Below, in pieces: positions 8,668-17,756 of a stretch of DNA of 64,000 nucleotides. This DNA comes from Methylophilus sp. QUAN (GTDB taxonomy: Bacteria; Pseudomonadota; Gammaproteobacteria; Burkholderiales; Methylophilaceae): the NCBI RefSeq assembly GCF_015354445.1, contig NZ_JADKYT010000003.1, positions 496,001 through 560,000 on the forward strand. Reading direction: 5' to 3'. The number at the start of each line of letters is the position of its first letter. Within the stretch, counting starts at the first letter, position 1. The notes below the pieces were generated by a model. It was not told the origin of the DNA and made no database searches. It saw only the letters and a program-made list of their open reading frames with translations. The position numbers and the translations under genes are program-made.

Positions 8668-9831
8668 TTATTCTGACCCAAAACTATAGCGGTTTTTGCC
8701 GTTTTTCTTCGAGTCATACATGGCTTTATCCGCCACATGCAGCAGCTGTTTGACATGCTTGCCATGGTGCGGATATTCGGCAATGCCGATACTGACACCA
8801 ATCTCCAGCGGGATACCGCGCACCACCACCGGCTGCGCAAACAACCTGATCAGTCGCTCGGCCAGCTGTGTTAATTCGTGACGATATAAATAACTGCCCA
8901 CCACCAGCACAAACTCGTCCCCGCCCTGGCGTGCCAGAAAATCCGACTGCCTGAGTACTTTTTTAAACATATCGGCCACTTCTATCAGCAACGCATCACC
9001 TACGCCATGGCCATATTTATCATTTACCAGCTTGAAGCCGTCAAGGTCCATAAACAGAACCGCAAACTGCTTGGAGGTATGCCTGGCCAATTGATAAGTA
9101 TTGGCCAGATGTACATCGACACTGCGACGGTTAGGCAAACCAGTTAATAAATCGTGATCAGCCTGATGACTGGCCTGTTTGGCAACGGCCTGGTTTTCCA
9201 ACACCTGTTCCAGCAAATCAGTTGTGCTGCGATAAGAAAACAGCAACACGCCAATAATCAGCACGCCCAGCAAAATAGCACCAATCACAGAGGCAAACAT
9301 ACGCTTGCGGATTTCCTGCTCAAACCCTTCCCTGAGCCGTTGTAACTTACTGTCAATCTCGTCGAGCTGATCATCAATCAGCTTCATCAATTCACGGCTT
9401 TTATCTTTACTGAGTGACAAATGCGATGCAAATTCGCCGGCATGTAATTGCACCTGAATGCTCTGATCCATCACATCAAATTTCTGGTGCACCAATTGTT
9501 TAATGGTTTCCAGGCCGGACCGCACCTCAGGGAAATCCAATGACTGCTTATCCAGCTTGGCCATCACTTGCTTGGTTTCTATACGGCCCTGCTCCAGCGT
9601 ATCAAGAAACAGGGTATGGCCTGTGAGCAAGTAGCCACGCTGGCCGCTTTCGGCATTAGTGATCGCCTTGCCCAAAGCAACGATGTCATAGCGCTGGCGG
9701 TCAACCAGATCTTTTTGCTCGGAGTAATAGACAAGCTGATACATGGCAATAAACAGCCATATCATTGAAATGCACAACAGTGCAGCAGCAATGATTAACG
9801 GGATAAGTATTCGTCGCTTGTAATTAAACAT
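8668..9831 (-). CDS. CHASE3-GGDEF diguanylate cyclase
   Basis: A 387-residue membrane sensor predicted to make cyclic di-GMP. Order: transmembrane helix 10-32, periplasmic CHASE3 domain about 35-175 with its hallmark ESGQRGYLLTG (61-71), second transmembrane helix about 179-200, then a GGDEF domain. The active-site GGDEF is intact at 303-307. An inhibitory I-site RxxD (R-Q-S-D, 294-297) lies five residues before it, so product inhibition is expected. The ligand sensed is unknown. The gene converges with hda and is transcribed alone. Confidence 0.9.
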   Translation of the reverse strand: MFNYKRRILIPLIIAAALLCISMIWLFIAMYQLVYYSEQKDLVDRQRYDIVALGKAITNAESGQRGYLLTGHTLFLDTLEQGRIETKQVMAKLDKQSLDFPEVRSGLETIKQLVHQKFDVMDQSIQVQLHAGEFASHLSLSKDKSRELMKLIDDQLDEIDSKLQRLREGFEQEIRKRMFASVIGAILLGVLIIGVLLFSYRSTTDLLEQVLENQAVAKQASHQADHDLLTGLPNRRSVDVHLANTYQLARHTSKQFAVLFMDLDGFKLVNDKYGHGVGDALLIEVADMFKKVLRQSDFLARQGGDEFVLVVGSYLYRHELTQLAERLIRLFAQPVVVRGIPLEIGVSIGIAEYPHHGKHVKQLLHVADKAMYDSKKNGKNRYSFGSE

Positions 9832-9954
9832 ACGATGTTTATATCGTCATTTTTTTGCGCAGATTAAATCGAAGCCGAATAAAATCTATGATACGACTAG
9901 TCTGATTATAATAAAATAGAGTTTTGATAGATAACCACTATCCACGAGACCTTT

Positions 9955-11595
9955 ATGTTACGCATTACCGAAATCAAACTGCCGCTGGTACAAGCCGAAA
10001 CCCTCAAACATCAGGACGACCAGATCAAAGCGGCAATCCTCAAACGACTGGAAATTCCTGAAAGTGAATTAATCAGTTTTGAGATTTTTAAACGCGGTGT
10101 AGATGCGCGAAAATCGCATGCGATCTTGTATGTGTATAACATAGATGCCGAAGTCAAAAACGAGGCGAAAATTTTAGCCAAGTTTAAAAAAGATCCGCAT
10201 ATCAAACCCGCGCCGGATACCACTTATCAATTTGTCACGACCGCGCCCGAAAAGGCTGTAGAAAACACGCTTAGACCGGTAGTGGTTGGCTTTGGTCCCG
10301 CCGGGATTTTTGCTGCGCTGATTCTCGCCCAGGCGGGCTTCAAACCGATTGTGCTGGAACGTGGCAAAGAAGTCCGCCAACGCACCAAAGACACCTGGGG
10401 ATTATGGCGCAAACGCGAATTGAACCCAGAATCCAACGTGCAGTTTGGTGAAGGTGGCGCCGGTACATTCTCTGATGGCAAACTCTATAGCCAGATTAAA
10501 GACAGCAAACATTACGGCCGCAAAGTGCTGCAGGAGTTTGTTAAAGCTGGCGCACCGGAAGAAATTCTCTATATCAGCCATCCACATATCGGCACCTTCA
10601 AGCTGGTAAGCATGGTGGAGGAAATGCGTAGCACTATCATCAGCTTGGGCGGCGAAATCCGCTTTAGCCAACGCGTGACCGACATTGATATCAAAGACCA
10701 ACAGGTACAGGGCGTCACCGTGCATACCGGTGAATACCTGCCGACCAACCACCTGGTACTGGCCGTGGGCCACAGCGCCCGTGACACCTTTGAAATGGTG
10801 CATGAAAAAGGCATTTATATCGAAGCCAAGCCGTTCTCGATTGGCTTCCGTATCGAACATCCGCAAAGCCTGATTGACCGTGCGCGCTACGGCAAAAGTT
10901 ATAGCGACGATATTCTGCAAAAGCTGGGCGCCGCAGACTACAAACTGGTACACCACGCCAAAAATGGCCGTAGTGTATACAGCTTCTGCATGTGCCCTGG
11001 CGGCACCGTCGTCGCGGCCACGTCCGAACCTAATCGCGTCGTGACTAACGGCATGAGTCAATACAGCCGTAACGAGCGCAATGCGAATGCAGGCATTGTG
11101 GTCGGCATTACCCCGGAAGTGGATTATCCCGATCATCCATTGGCCGGCATTGAATTACAGCGCCAACTGGAAAGTCAGGCGTTTGTACTGGGCGGCAGCA
11201 ACTATTCCGCACCCGGGCAATTGATTGGTGATTTCCTGGCGAATAAGCCGTCTACCGCCTTTGGTGAAGTGACGCCGTCTTACACACCTGGCGTACATCT
11301 CACCAACCTTGAGTCTGCGTTGCCCACTTTCGCCATTGAAGCCATTCGCGAAGCGATTCCAGCCTTTGCTAAACAGATTCCAAATTTTGATCTGAAAGAT
11401 GGCATTTTGACGGGCGTGGAAACCCGTACGTCTAGCCCTATCCGTATCAAACGAGACGACGACACATTGCAAAGCATTAATACCAAAGGTTTGTTTCCAT
11501 GTGGTGAAGGCGCTGGTTACGCAGGCGGTATTTTGTCTGCTGCAGTGGATGGGATTAAAGTCGCCGAAGCGGTTTCATTGTCTTTAGTTTCCTGA
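9955..11595 (+). CDS. NAD(P)/FAD-dependent dehydrogenase (COG2509 type)
   Basis: A 546-residue FAD-dependent dehydrogenase of the uncharacterised COG2509 group. An N-terminal domain of about 95 residues precedes the dinucleotide-binding loop VVGFGPAGIFAA (about 108-119). The FAD-family segments GGAGTFSDGKLYSQ, CPGGTVVAATSE and the closing GEGAGYAGGILSAA are present. The natural substrate is unknown; by fold it reduces or desaturates a hydrophobic substrate. It is monocistronic and ends at a bidirectional terminator shared with ahpF. Confidence 0.82.
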   Translation: MLRITEIKLPLVQAETLKHQDDQIKAAILKRLEIPESELISFEIFKRGVDARKSHAILYVYNIDAEVKNEAKILAKFKKDPHIKPAPDTTYQFVTTAPEKAVENTLRPVVVGFGPAGIFAALILAQAGFKPIVLERGKEVRQRTKDTWGLWRKRELNPESNVQFGEGGAGTFSDGKLYSQIKDSKHYGRKVLQEFVKAGAPEEILYISHPHIGTFKLVSMVEEMRSTIISLGGEIRFSQRVTDIDIKDQQVQGVTVHTGEYLPTNHLVLAVGHSARDTFEMVHEKGIYIEAKPFSIGFRIEHPQSLIDRARYGKSYSDDILQKLGAADYKLVHHAKNGRSVYSFCMCPGGTVVAATSEPNRVVTNGMSQYSRNERNANAGIVVGITPEVDYPDHPLAGIELQRQLESQAFVLGGSNYSAPGQLIGDFLANKPSTAFGEVTPSYTPGVHLTNLESALPTFAIEAIREAIPAFAKQIPNFDLKDGILTGVETRTSSPIRIKRDDDTLQSINTKGLFPCGEGAGYAGGILSAAVDGIKVAEAVSLSLVS

Positions 11596-11620
11596 TCAGT
11601 TTTCCAAGTCACCCCAAATA

Positions 11621-11646
11621 AAAAAACCTGCCGAAGCAGGTTTTTT
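11621..11646. terminator. Bidirectional terminator between the FAD dehydrogenase and ahpF
   Basis: AAAAAACCTGC, loop CGAA, GCAGGTTTTTT: perfect arms with an A-tract before and a T-tract after, so it can act in both directions for the converging genes. Confidence 0.88.
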
Positions 11647-11659
11647 ATTGCTACTACAC

Positions 11660-13222
11660 TTACTGGCGAATCAGGTAATCAAACGCACCCAGTGCTGCAT
11701 TAGACCCTTCACCCATGGCAATGACGATTTGCTTGTAAGGGATCGTTGTCACATCCCCCGCCGCAAACACGCCTGGCAATGAGGTGGCGTTATGGTTGTT
11801 GATCTCAATCTCACCATACTTGCTCAGGTCCAAAGTACCTTTCAACCAGTCACTATTCGGCACCAGGCCAATCTGGATAAACACGCCTTCCAGTGCAACA
11901 TGCTTGCTCTCGCCGCTGACGCGATCCAGGTAAGTCAGGCCGTTGACACGTGTACCGTCACCGGTAATTTCGGTGGTTTGCGCGCTGGTTAAAATAGTCA
12001 CGTTTTGCAGTGAGCGCAACTTGCGTTGCAACACGGCATCGGCTTTGAGCTCGGTGTCGAATTGCAGCAAAGTCACATGCCCCACCACACCAGCCAGATC
12101 GATTGCGGCCTCAACACCAGAATTACCGCCACCGACTACCGCCACGTGCTTGCCTTTAAACAAAGGTCCATCGCAGTGCGGGCAATACGCCACGCCCTTG
12201 TTTTTGTATTCCACTTCACCAGGCACGTTGAGGTTTTTCCAACGGGCGCCTGTGGCCAGAATCACAGACTTGCTACGCAGGGTCGCTCCACTTTCCAGCT
12301 TCACTTCAATCAGGCCAGCATGTTTGTTGTCCTTTTGTGGTTCACTCAGGCCAACCGCACGTTGCAACGGCATGATATCCACGTCATAGGTTTTCACGTG
12401 CTCTTCAAGTGCTGCTACCAGTTTTGGCCCTTCGGTTTCTTTCACAGAAATAAAGTTTTCAATCGCCAGTGTGTCATTAACCTGACCACCAAAACGGTCA
12501 GCAACGATACCGGTACGTATGCCTTTACGGGCTGCATAAATCGCAGCTGAAGCACCCGCTGGTCCACCGCCAACCACCAGTACATCAAACGGTTCTCTGG
12601 CGCTGATTTTCTCGGCTTCTTTTGCAACTGCACCAGTATCAACTTTGGCCAGAAACTCTTCCACCAGCATACGGCCAGAGGCAAACATCTCGCCATTCAA
12701 GAAAGTGGCCGGCACCGCCATCACGTTGCGCGCATTCACTTCGTCCTGATACAAACCACCGTCAATCACCGTCACATTAATGCGCGGGTTAAACACCGTC
12801 ATCAAGGTGGTTGCCTGCACCACGTCCGGGCAGTTATGGCAAGACAAGCTCATATAGACTTCAAAGTTCAAATCGCTGTCGAGCGCCTTGATCTGGTCGA
12901 GCACATCCTGCTCCACTTTGGGTGGATGGCCGCCGGTCCATAATAGGGCCAACACCAGTGAAGTGAACTCATGGCCTAATGGAATCGCCGCAAAACGCAC
13001 GCCACGGGTCTCGCCCTCTTTAGCAATCACGAAAGAAGGTTTACGGGCATCATCACCAGTTTCGTCCAGGCTGACTTTGTCTGACAACGCAGCAATCTCT
13101 TGCAACAACTCGCGCATTTTGGCCGCATTGTCGCTGTTATCCAGGGATGCAATCAGACGGATAGGCTGACGCAGCATGCCCAGGTAGGTTTGCAGTTGTG
13201 TCTTTAAGGTATCGTCTAACAT
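11660..13222 (-). CDS. ahpF: Alkyl hydroperoxide reductase subunit F
   Basis: A 520-residue NADH-dependent flavoprotein that reduces AhpC during peroxide detoxification. An N-terminal tandem-thioredoxin domain carries C128-H-N-C131. The thioredoxin-reductase-like half has the FAD loop [12 protein letters not shown] (about 217-228), the redox pair C347-P-H-C350 and an NAD loop [14 protein letters not shown]. All four redox cysteines are present. It follows ahpC on the same strand across a 186-bp structured gap. Confidence 0.95.
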   Translation of the reverse strand: MLDDTLKTQLQTYLGMLRQPIRLIASLDNSDNAAKMRELLQEIAALSDKVSLDETGDDARKPSFVIAKEGETRGVRFAAIPLGHEFTSLVLALLWTGGHPPKVEQDVLDQIKALDSDLNFEVYMSLSCHNCPDVVQATTLMTVFNPRINVTVIDGGLYQDEVNARNVMAVPATFLNGEMFASGRMLVEEFLAKVDTGAVAKEAEKISAREPFDVLVVGGGPAGASAAIYAARKGIRTGIVADRFGGQVNDTLAIENFISVKETEGPKLVAALEEHVKTYDVDIMPLQRAVGLSEPQKDNKHAGLIEVKLESGATLRSKSVILATGARWKNLNVPGEVEYKNKGVAYCPHCDGPLFKGKHVAVVGGGNSGVEAAIDLAGVVGHVTLLQFDTELKADAVLQRKLRSLQNVTILTSAQTTEITGDGTRVNGLTYLDRVSGESKHVALEGVFIQIGLVPNSDWLKGTLDLSKYGEIEINNHNATSLPGVFAAGDVTTIPYKQIVIAMGEGSNAALGAFDYLIRQ

Positions 13223-13317
13223 TTTTACTCTCCAAATTCACGCACTTGTCTAAACCTTGCGGCAACAACAAGCCGTGGCCATATCGTATGGCAATCAAAC
13301 ATGGTTGGGGGGAAGCT

Positions 13318-13389
13318 CGCTCAGGTAAAACCACCGCCATATTAAAGACAACCGGGTGACTTTACCTGAGCGCCCTGCTTGCGCAGGGC
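13318..13389 (-). other. Structured ahpC-ahpF intercistronic RNA
   Basis: Two nested stem structures. A perfect 12-bp pair, CGCTCAGGTAAA (13318-13329) and TTTACCTGAGCG (13361-13372), closes a 31-nt loop. Next to it GCCCTGC-TTGC-GCAGGGC (13372-13389) forms a short GC-rich hairpin sharing base 13372. There is no T-tract. Such a structure can protect the upstream ahpC message or partly stop transcription, giving more AhpC than AhpF. Confidence 0.6.
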
Positions 13390-13408
13390 TTTGCTCAAGG
13401 CAATAAGA

Positions 13409-13972
13409 TTAGATCTTACCTACCAAGTCCAAAGATGGTGTCAATGTTGCAGCACCGTCGTTCCATTTGGCTGGGCAAACCTGGCCTGGGTGGGCAGCGG
13501 TGTATTGCGCTGCTTTCAACTTACGCAAGGTTTCTTTCACATCACGGGCGATTTCGTTGCTATGCACTTCAGCTGTTTTGATTACACCATCAGCGTTGAT
13601 CACGAATGTACCGCGCAATGCCAGACCTTCTTCATCAATATGCACGTCAAATGCACGTGTCAATTGATGTGTCGGGTCACCAACCAATGGGAATTTTGCT
13701 TTGCCCACTGCTGGTGAAGTCTCGTGCCAAACCTTGTGGGAGAAATGCGTATCGGTGGTCACGATGTACACTTCAGCACCAGCCTTCTGGAATTCTGCGT
13801 AGTTGTCAGCCGCATCTTCAACTTCTGTTGGGCAGTTGAAAGTGAACGCTGCTGGCATAAAAATCAACACAGACCATTTGCCTTTCAAAGACTCTTCAGT
13901 CACTTCGATAAATTTACCGTTGTGGAATGCTTGCGCCTTAAATGGTTGTACTTGTGTGTTAATCAATGACAT
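13409..13972 (-). CDS. ahpC: Alkyl hydroperoxide reductase subunit C (peroxiredoxin)
   Basis: A 187-residue typical 2-Cys peroxiredoxin that reduces hydrogen peroxide and organic peroxides and is recycled by AhpF. The peroxidatic cysteine is C47 in FTFNCPTE and the resolving cysteine C166 in VCPAKW. The start has a strong Shine-Dalgarno AAGGAGAA close upstream. First gene of the ahpC-ahpF unit. Expression is usually OxyR-controlled in this group, but I cannot point to an OxyR site with certainty. Confidence 0.96.
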   Translation of the reverse strand: MSLINTQVQPFKAQAFHNGKFIEVTEESLKGKWSVLIFMPAAFTFNCPTEVEDAADNYAEFQKAGAEVYIVTTDTHFSHKVWHETSPAVGKAKFPLVGDPTHQLTRAFDVHIDEEGLALRGTFVINADGVIKTAEVHSNEIARDVKETLRKLKAAQYTAAHPGQVCPAKWNDGAATLTPSLDLVGKI

Positions 13973-14084
13973 GTAGTTCTCCTTTTATATAATTTAGAAC
14001 ACGGGTTAATTAAAGATTTGCTGCATTTCAACAGCGAATGGATGCATTTTAAGCACACATACATTATATGTAAAATTGATTATA

Positions 14085-14123
14085 TTAATTTTATTGATAA
14101 ATATTATTAATCAATAAAATTAA
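14085..14123. repeat. Perfect 14-bp AT-rich inverted repeat between soxYZ-like gene and ahpC
   Basis: TTAATTTTATTGAT (14085-14098) and ATCAATAAAATTAA (14110-14123) are exact reverse complements separated by 11 nt. It begins 10 bp after the stop of the SoxYZ-like gene and about 110 bp upstream of ahpC. It could end the first transcript or act as an operator for ahpC. The low GC content makes it a weak terminator. Confidence 0.6.
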
Positions 14124-14133
14124 CGATTAAAAA

Positions 14134-14940
14134 TCAGGCCGACACCGAGACCTGACCATGGCCTTCATAACCCAGGTTATCTTGCCAGTTTACCGCAATC
14201 ACATCCCCCACCTTGGCGTCTTGTAGATAAAAGGTAAAGTAAGGGTTACGCGAAATACCAGTGCCGGTTTGCACATCAATAATCACTTGTCCATTCAGCA
14301 CCACCTGCATCAGTTGCATAAAATGCGCAGGCAGTAGCTGGCCGTCATCGTTTTTGCTGCGGCCGGTACGCATGGGATGCAAAATAATAATCTTTAGTTC
14401 AGTGACTGGCTTGCCTGGCGAACGCTCATCCATCAATCGTGCACGCATTTTCATGCTGCTGGCAAACGGTTCTTCACGTTCACTACCGGCACAGCCATCT
14501 TCCAGCACAATCACCTGGCGTCGCTGTTGCTGGAACTGACCGTTGGCCTGCTGCGCCAGGGCAATCACTTCGCCAGACTGCGCCAGCTTGATGCGCGTCA
14601 CCAGCTTGGGCAACACCTGCTTACCGAATTCAAAACTGGCAATCAGTGGCGTCGGATTGGCATCGGCCAGCAAGCGCAAGCTACTCAGGCTACCAGCGAG
14701 CTGCTTACTCGCCAACTCCACCTGTACCACGGCACCATTTTCAGCTTTTTGTGGTGCATCAATCTGTAAATCAGGCGACACGGGCACCGCGGTCGCTTTA
14801 AGCGCAGTTATAACGTCCGCTGTTTGCTTAGCCTCAAAAGCTTGCGTAAACCAGGTAGCCGCCTCCAGCTTGCGCGCCACCAGCCAGAATGGCATGGCAA
14901 TCAATGCCAGGCCCGCCTTTAACCACGCCCGTCTCTGCAT
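14134..14940 (-). CDS. SoxYZ-like carrier fusion, quinoprotein-associated type
   Basis: A SoxY-like domain fused to a SoxZ-like domain, 268 residues. It matches what I know of the family named quinoprotein dehydrogenase-associated SoxYZ-like carrier in methylotrophs. A Tat-type signal opens the protein (QRRAWLKAG, then a hydrophobic stretch), so it is exported folded. The SoxY part ends in V-L-E-D-G-C-A-G-S, with cysteine 150 counted from this start, where true SoxY has a GGCGG swinging arm. The SoxZ part follows. I chose ATG 14940 because AGGGGG lies 4 nt upstream; ATG 14955, overlapping the previous stop as ATGA, is the alternative. No other sox gene is adjacent. Confidence 0.8.
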   Translation of the reverse strand: MQRRAWLKAGLALIAMPFWLVARKLEAATWFTQAFEAKQTADVITALKATAVPVSPDLQIDAPQKAENGAVVQVELASKQLAGSLSSLRLLADANPTPLIASFEFGKQVLPKLVTRIKLAQSGEVIALAQQANGQFQQQRRQVIVLEDGCAGSEREEPFASSMKMRARLMDERSPGKPVTELKIIILHPMRTGRSKNDDGQLLPAHFMQLMQVVLNGQVIIDVQTGTGISRNPYFTFYLQDAKVGDVIAVNWQDNLGYEGHGQVSVSA

Positions 14941-14951
14941 CGCGCCCCCTA

Positions 14952-16520
14952 TCATCCGTTTTTATCATCGCCTTGCTCAAGCTTGAGCTGCTGCCGGAGC
15001 GTTTTCAACCGCGCTTCCACTTTGGATTGCAGATAAAAATCACCATCTTTGGTTTTACTGGCAATTTCAAACTGGTCAATCGCGCGTGGCAAATCATATT
15101 TACGTACATAGCTCTCGCCCAAGGCCTGATGCCGCAACATCTGCTTGCCTTGCCCCTGATAAGCCGCCGCCAGCCAATCATATAACTTGGGGTCATCCGG
15201 AAAAGTATCCAGCTGTTTTTGAATAAATGTCACCGCTTGCGCCCATTGATTACCGCGGACCAGAGACTCAGCCTCCCCTTGCGCCAAAATTCTGTGCTTG
15301 GGATATTGCTGCAAGCCCTGCACAAACAGCGCCTGCGCTTGCGCCACTTGTCCCAGTTTGGCCAAGGTGACACCTTTGAGGGTGATCAGGTAAGGGTTAT
15401 TCATGCCATGCTGCACCAGCCAATCGACTTCCACCTGCGCATTCTTGGGTTGATTAGCCCGCAGCCAGGCATAGGCCAGGCCGTAATGTTCCGCCACCTC
15501 GTTCTGAAAACGCCCTTCATTAATATTGTTCTGGAACTCTTCTACCATTTGTTGCGGGGCGCCCTCAAAAGCACGAATTTTTGCCCGCATCAGGAAAAAA
15601 GTCAGGCTTTCATTCACCTGCTTGTAAGGCAGGTTTTGCACGCGGTTACCAATGTCGGCAATCCGCTCACTGGTCAGCGGGTGCGTACGCAAATAGCTGG
15701 GCATGCTGCCACCATCAGCAAAACGTGTCGCGCGCTGCATGGTAGTAAAAAAAGCGGGCATGGCGCGCACATCAAACCCTGCATCCTGCAAAATGGTCAG
15801 GCCAACACGGTCTGCCTCGCGCTCATGTTCACGCGTGTAATCCAGCTGCTTTTGTATCCCGGCCGCCGAGGCGGCCGTCATAGCCCCCATGCCCACCTGC
15901 GGATTAGAGCGCGCAATCAACAACGCCAGCGCCGTTGCCGCGATATTCTTAAACATATCGTACTTTTGTGACGCCAGCATACGCGCCAGGTGATGCTGGG
16001 TAACATGGCCGATCTCATGCCCTAACACACTGGCCAGTTCTGATTCGCTGTTGGCCGCCATAAACAAACCGGTATGCACACCGATCACGCCACCAGGCAT
16101 GGCAAACGCGTTAATGGTCTTGTCTTGCACCACAAAAAAATAAAACTTTTGTTGCCGGTCAGGGCTGCTTTCCCCCAGGCGCGTCCCCAGCGCCTGCAAA
16201 TAATCCGTCACTTCAGCATCATCCAGCACATCTTCACTGGTGGCGACCTGCTTGAGGATCTGGTGCGCAATTTTTTCCTCGTCGCGCAATGACAATACGG
16301 TTTGCGAAGCATCGCCCAGCTCCGGCAATTGATTAGATGAATCTGACGGCAAACTCAAGTCCAGATCATCCGGCTCATACGGCTTACCCGAAAATACACC
16401 TGTCGCATAATTGGCCTGCAAGGCCGCGCCCGGCACCAGCAACAGGCCGCACAACAGCAAGCCACGTACCACGTGGCGGCTACTCTGTTGATAAGCATGT
16501 TGAAGGTTTTTAAAAGTCAT
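14952..16520 (-). CDS. M48 metalloprotease with TPR domain, BepA-like
   Basis: A periplasmic zinc metalloprotease/chaperone resembling BepA (YfgC), which helps assemble or clear outer-membrane beta-barrel proteins such as LptD. From ATG 16520 it has 522 residues: signal peptide (LLLCGLLLVPGAALQA), M48 domain with zinc motif H168-E-I-G-H172, and a C-terminal tetratricopeptide region from about residue 300. An upstream ATG at 16568 gives 16 extra residues and spoils the signal peptide. The SoxYZ-like gene starts at its stop codon, so they are likely co-transcribed. Confidence 0.85.
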   Translation of the reverse strand: MTFKNLQHAYQQSSRHVVRGLLLCGLLLVPGAALQANYATGVFSGKPYEPDDLDLSLPSDSSNQLPELGDASQTVLSLRDEEKIAHQILKQVATSEDVLDDAEVTDYLQALGTRLGESSPDRQQKFYFFVVQDKTINAFAMPGGVIGVHTGLFMAANSESELASVLGHEIGHVTQHHLARMLASQKYDMFKNIAATALALLIARSNPQVGMGAMTAASAAGIQKQLDYTREHEREADRVGLTILQDAGFDVRAMPAFFTTMQRATRFADGGSMPSYLRTHPLTSERIADIGNRVQNLPYKQVNESLTFFLMRAKIRAFEGAPQQMVEEFQNNINEGRFQNEVAEHYGLAYAWLRANQPKNAQVEVDWLVQHGMNNPYLITLKGVTLAKLGQVAQAQALFVQGLQQYPKHRILAQGEAESLVRGNQWAQAVTFIQKQLDTFPDDPKLYDWLAAAYQGQGKQMLRHQALGESYVRKYDLPRAIDQFEIASKTKDGDFYLQSKVEARLKTLRQQLKLEQGDDKNG

Positions 16521-16634
16521 GAATCCTAGCGCTTGAAATGGCACAACCTGATCACAAGCCTGTGCCAACTACCCAAACTTGTTATGATAACGACTTCATC
16601 GCTTGAGTTCATCCTTTTTCACACGCGTAAACCC

Positions 16635-17123
16635 ATGACAAAATCAACCTCAGGACTCACCCATTTTAATGCCCAAGGCCATGCCCACATGGTGGATATC
16701 GGCGACAAAGCGCATACCAAGCGCATTGCCATTGCCGAAGGTCACATCACCATGCAAGCCGCTACTTTGCAAACCATCCTGCAAGGCAATGCCAAAAAAG
16801 GCGACGTGCTCGGCATCGCCCGTATTGCAGCGATCCAGGCCAGCAAAAAAACCAGTGATTTGATCCCACTCTGCCACCCGCTTAGCCTAAGCCGAGTCGA
16901 TGTCAGTTTTATGGCAGATGAAACGCAACACAGCATCACTTGCCGCGTGCAATGCGAAACCACAGGCCAGACAGGAGTTGAAATGGAAGCGCTCACCGCG
17001 GTGCAGATGGGCTTGCTGACGATTTATGATATGTGTAAGGCGATTGATAGAGGCATGACCATACAAGGGGTGAGAGTGTTGGAGAAGCATGGCGGGAAAA
17101 GTGGGGATTGGGTAGCCGTTTAA
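16635..17123 (+). CDS. moaC: Cyclic pyranopterin monophosphate synthase
   Basis: MoaC, second enzyme of molybdenum cofactor synthesis, acting with MoaA to form cyclic pyranopterin monophosphate. From ATG 16635 it has 162 residues, the usual length; the upstream 34 codons have no family match. Signature stretches [12 protein letters not shown] and [10 protein letters not shown] are intact. It diverges from the BepA-like gene with only about 114 bp between starts. It stands alone, and the second copy of the long repeat begins 70 bp after its stop. Confidence 0.94.
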   Translation: MTKSTSGLTHFNAQGHAHMVDIGDKAHTKRIAIAEGHITMQAATLQTILQGNAKKGDVLGIARIAAIQASKKTSDLIPLCHPLSLSRVDVSFMADETQHSITCRVQCETTGQTGVEMEALTAVQMGLLTIYDMCKAIDRGMTIQGVRVLEKHGGKSGDWVAV

Positions 17124-17193
17124 GTAACGAAAGCCTATCCAAGTAACTAAGAATTACGTTTTCAAGCGACACTTACCGTATCGAGGCATTTCT

Positions 17194-17750
17194 TTCGCCT
17201 CTAGGCGAGTCACTTTCTGATGCTTGCCCCTCAGAAAGTAACCAAAGAAGAGGGCACCCAGCCATCACGGCCTTCGGCTTCCTTGCGTTGCTCAACAAAA
17301 TAAGCGGTCACGAAACTCAACCTGGCAGCTCACACAAAACGTGAGCTGCTGCGGGATTCGGACAGTCGCTCCCTCTACTCTTATTTTGTCTCCGCTACTC
17401 AGCGTGATGGGATGGGACTTATCTCGCCAAACTTACAGCATAGAAGCTTGAACGGTTAAAAAAACAGATTGGTTTATTAAGAGCACTAATGGTGGTGCTC
17501 ATCTGGGTTTCGGGGTCCCCATCTGCCGCGCCGAGCAACGCAGGGTTGACGGGAGTTGTCGGCAAGCAACTGTTTGAGCTCCGTAGGAGCGAGTTTTTGA
17601 TTGCCGCCCGACAAGCCGAGTAGCACAGGAAACAAGCGGAAGCTGGGGTGCACTTTCTTTTGGTTACTTGTTCTTTGGGCAAGCAAAGAAAAGTAACTCG
17701 CCGAAAAGGCGAAAAGCAACCTCCCAACCAATCCGCCAAAGAATTACTTT
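17194..17750 (+). repeat. MITE-like long repeat, copy 2
   Basis: About 557 bp, same orientation and same ends as copy 1 (81-665). Left end TTCGCCTCTAGGCGAGTCAC, right end AACTCGCCGAAAAGGCGAAA. Compared with copy 1 it is shorter in the middle, and the centre is the least similar part, whereas the ends and the blocks around TTGCGTTGCTCAACAAAA and GGGGTCCCCATCTGCCGCGC are nearly identical. It fills the whole gap between moaC and the ThiO-like gene, ending 7 bp from the stop of the latter. ORFs inside it appear to be noise. Confidence 0.8.
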
Positions 17751-17756
17751 CCCAGC

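Noticed and set aside
10402-11136. 244-codon ORF antisense to the FAD dehydrogenase
   Set aside because: Shadow of a confidently identified gene; composition reflects the opposite-strand codons.
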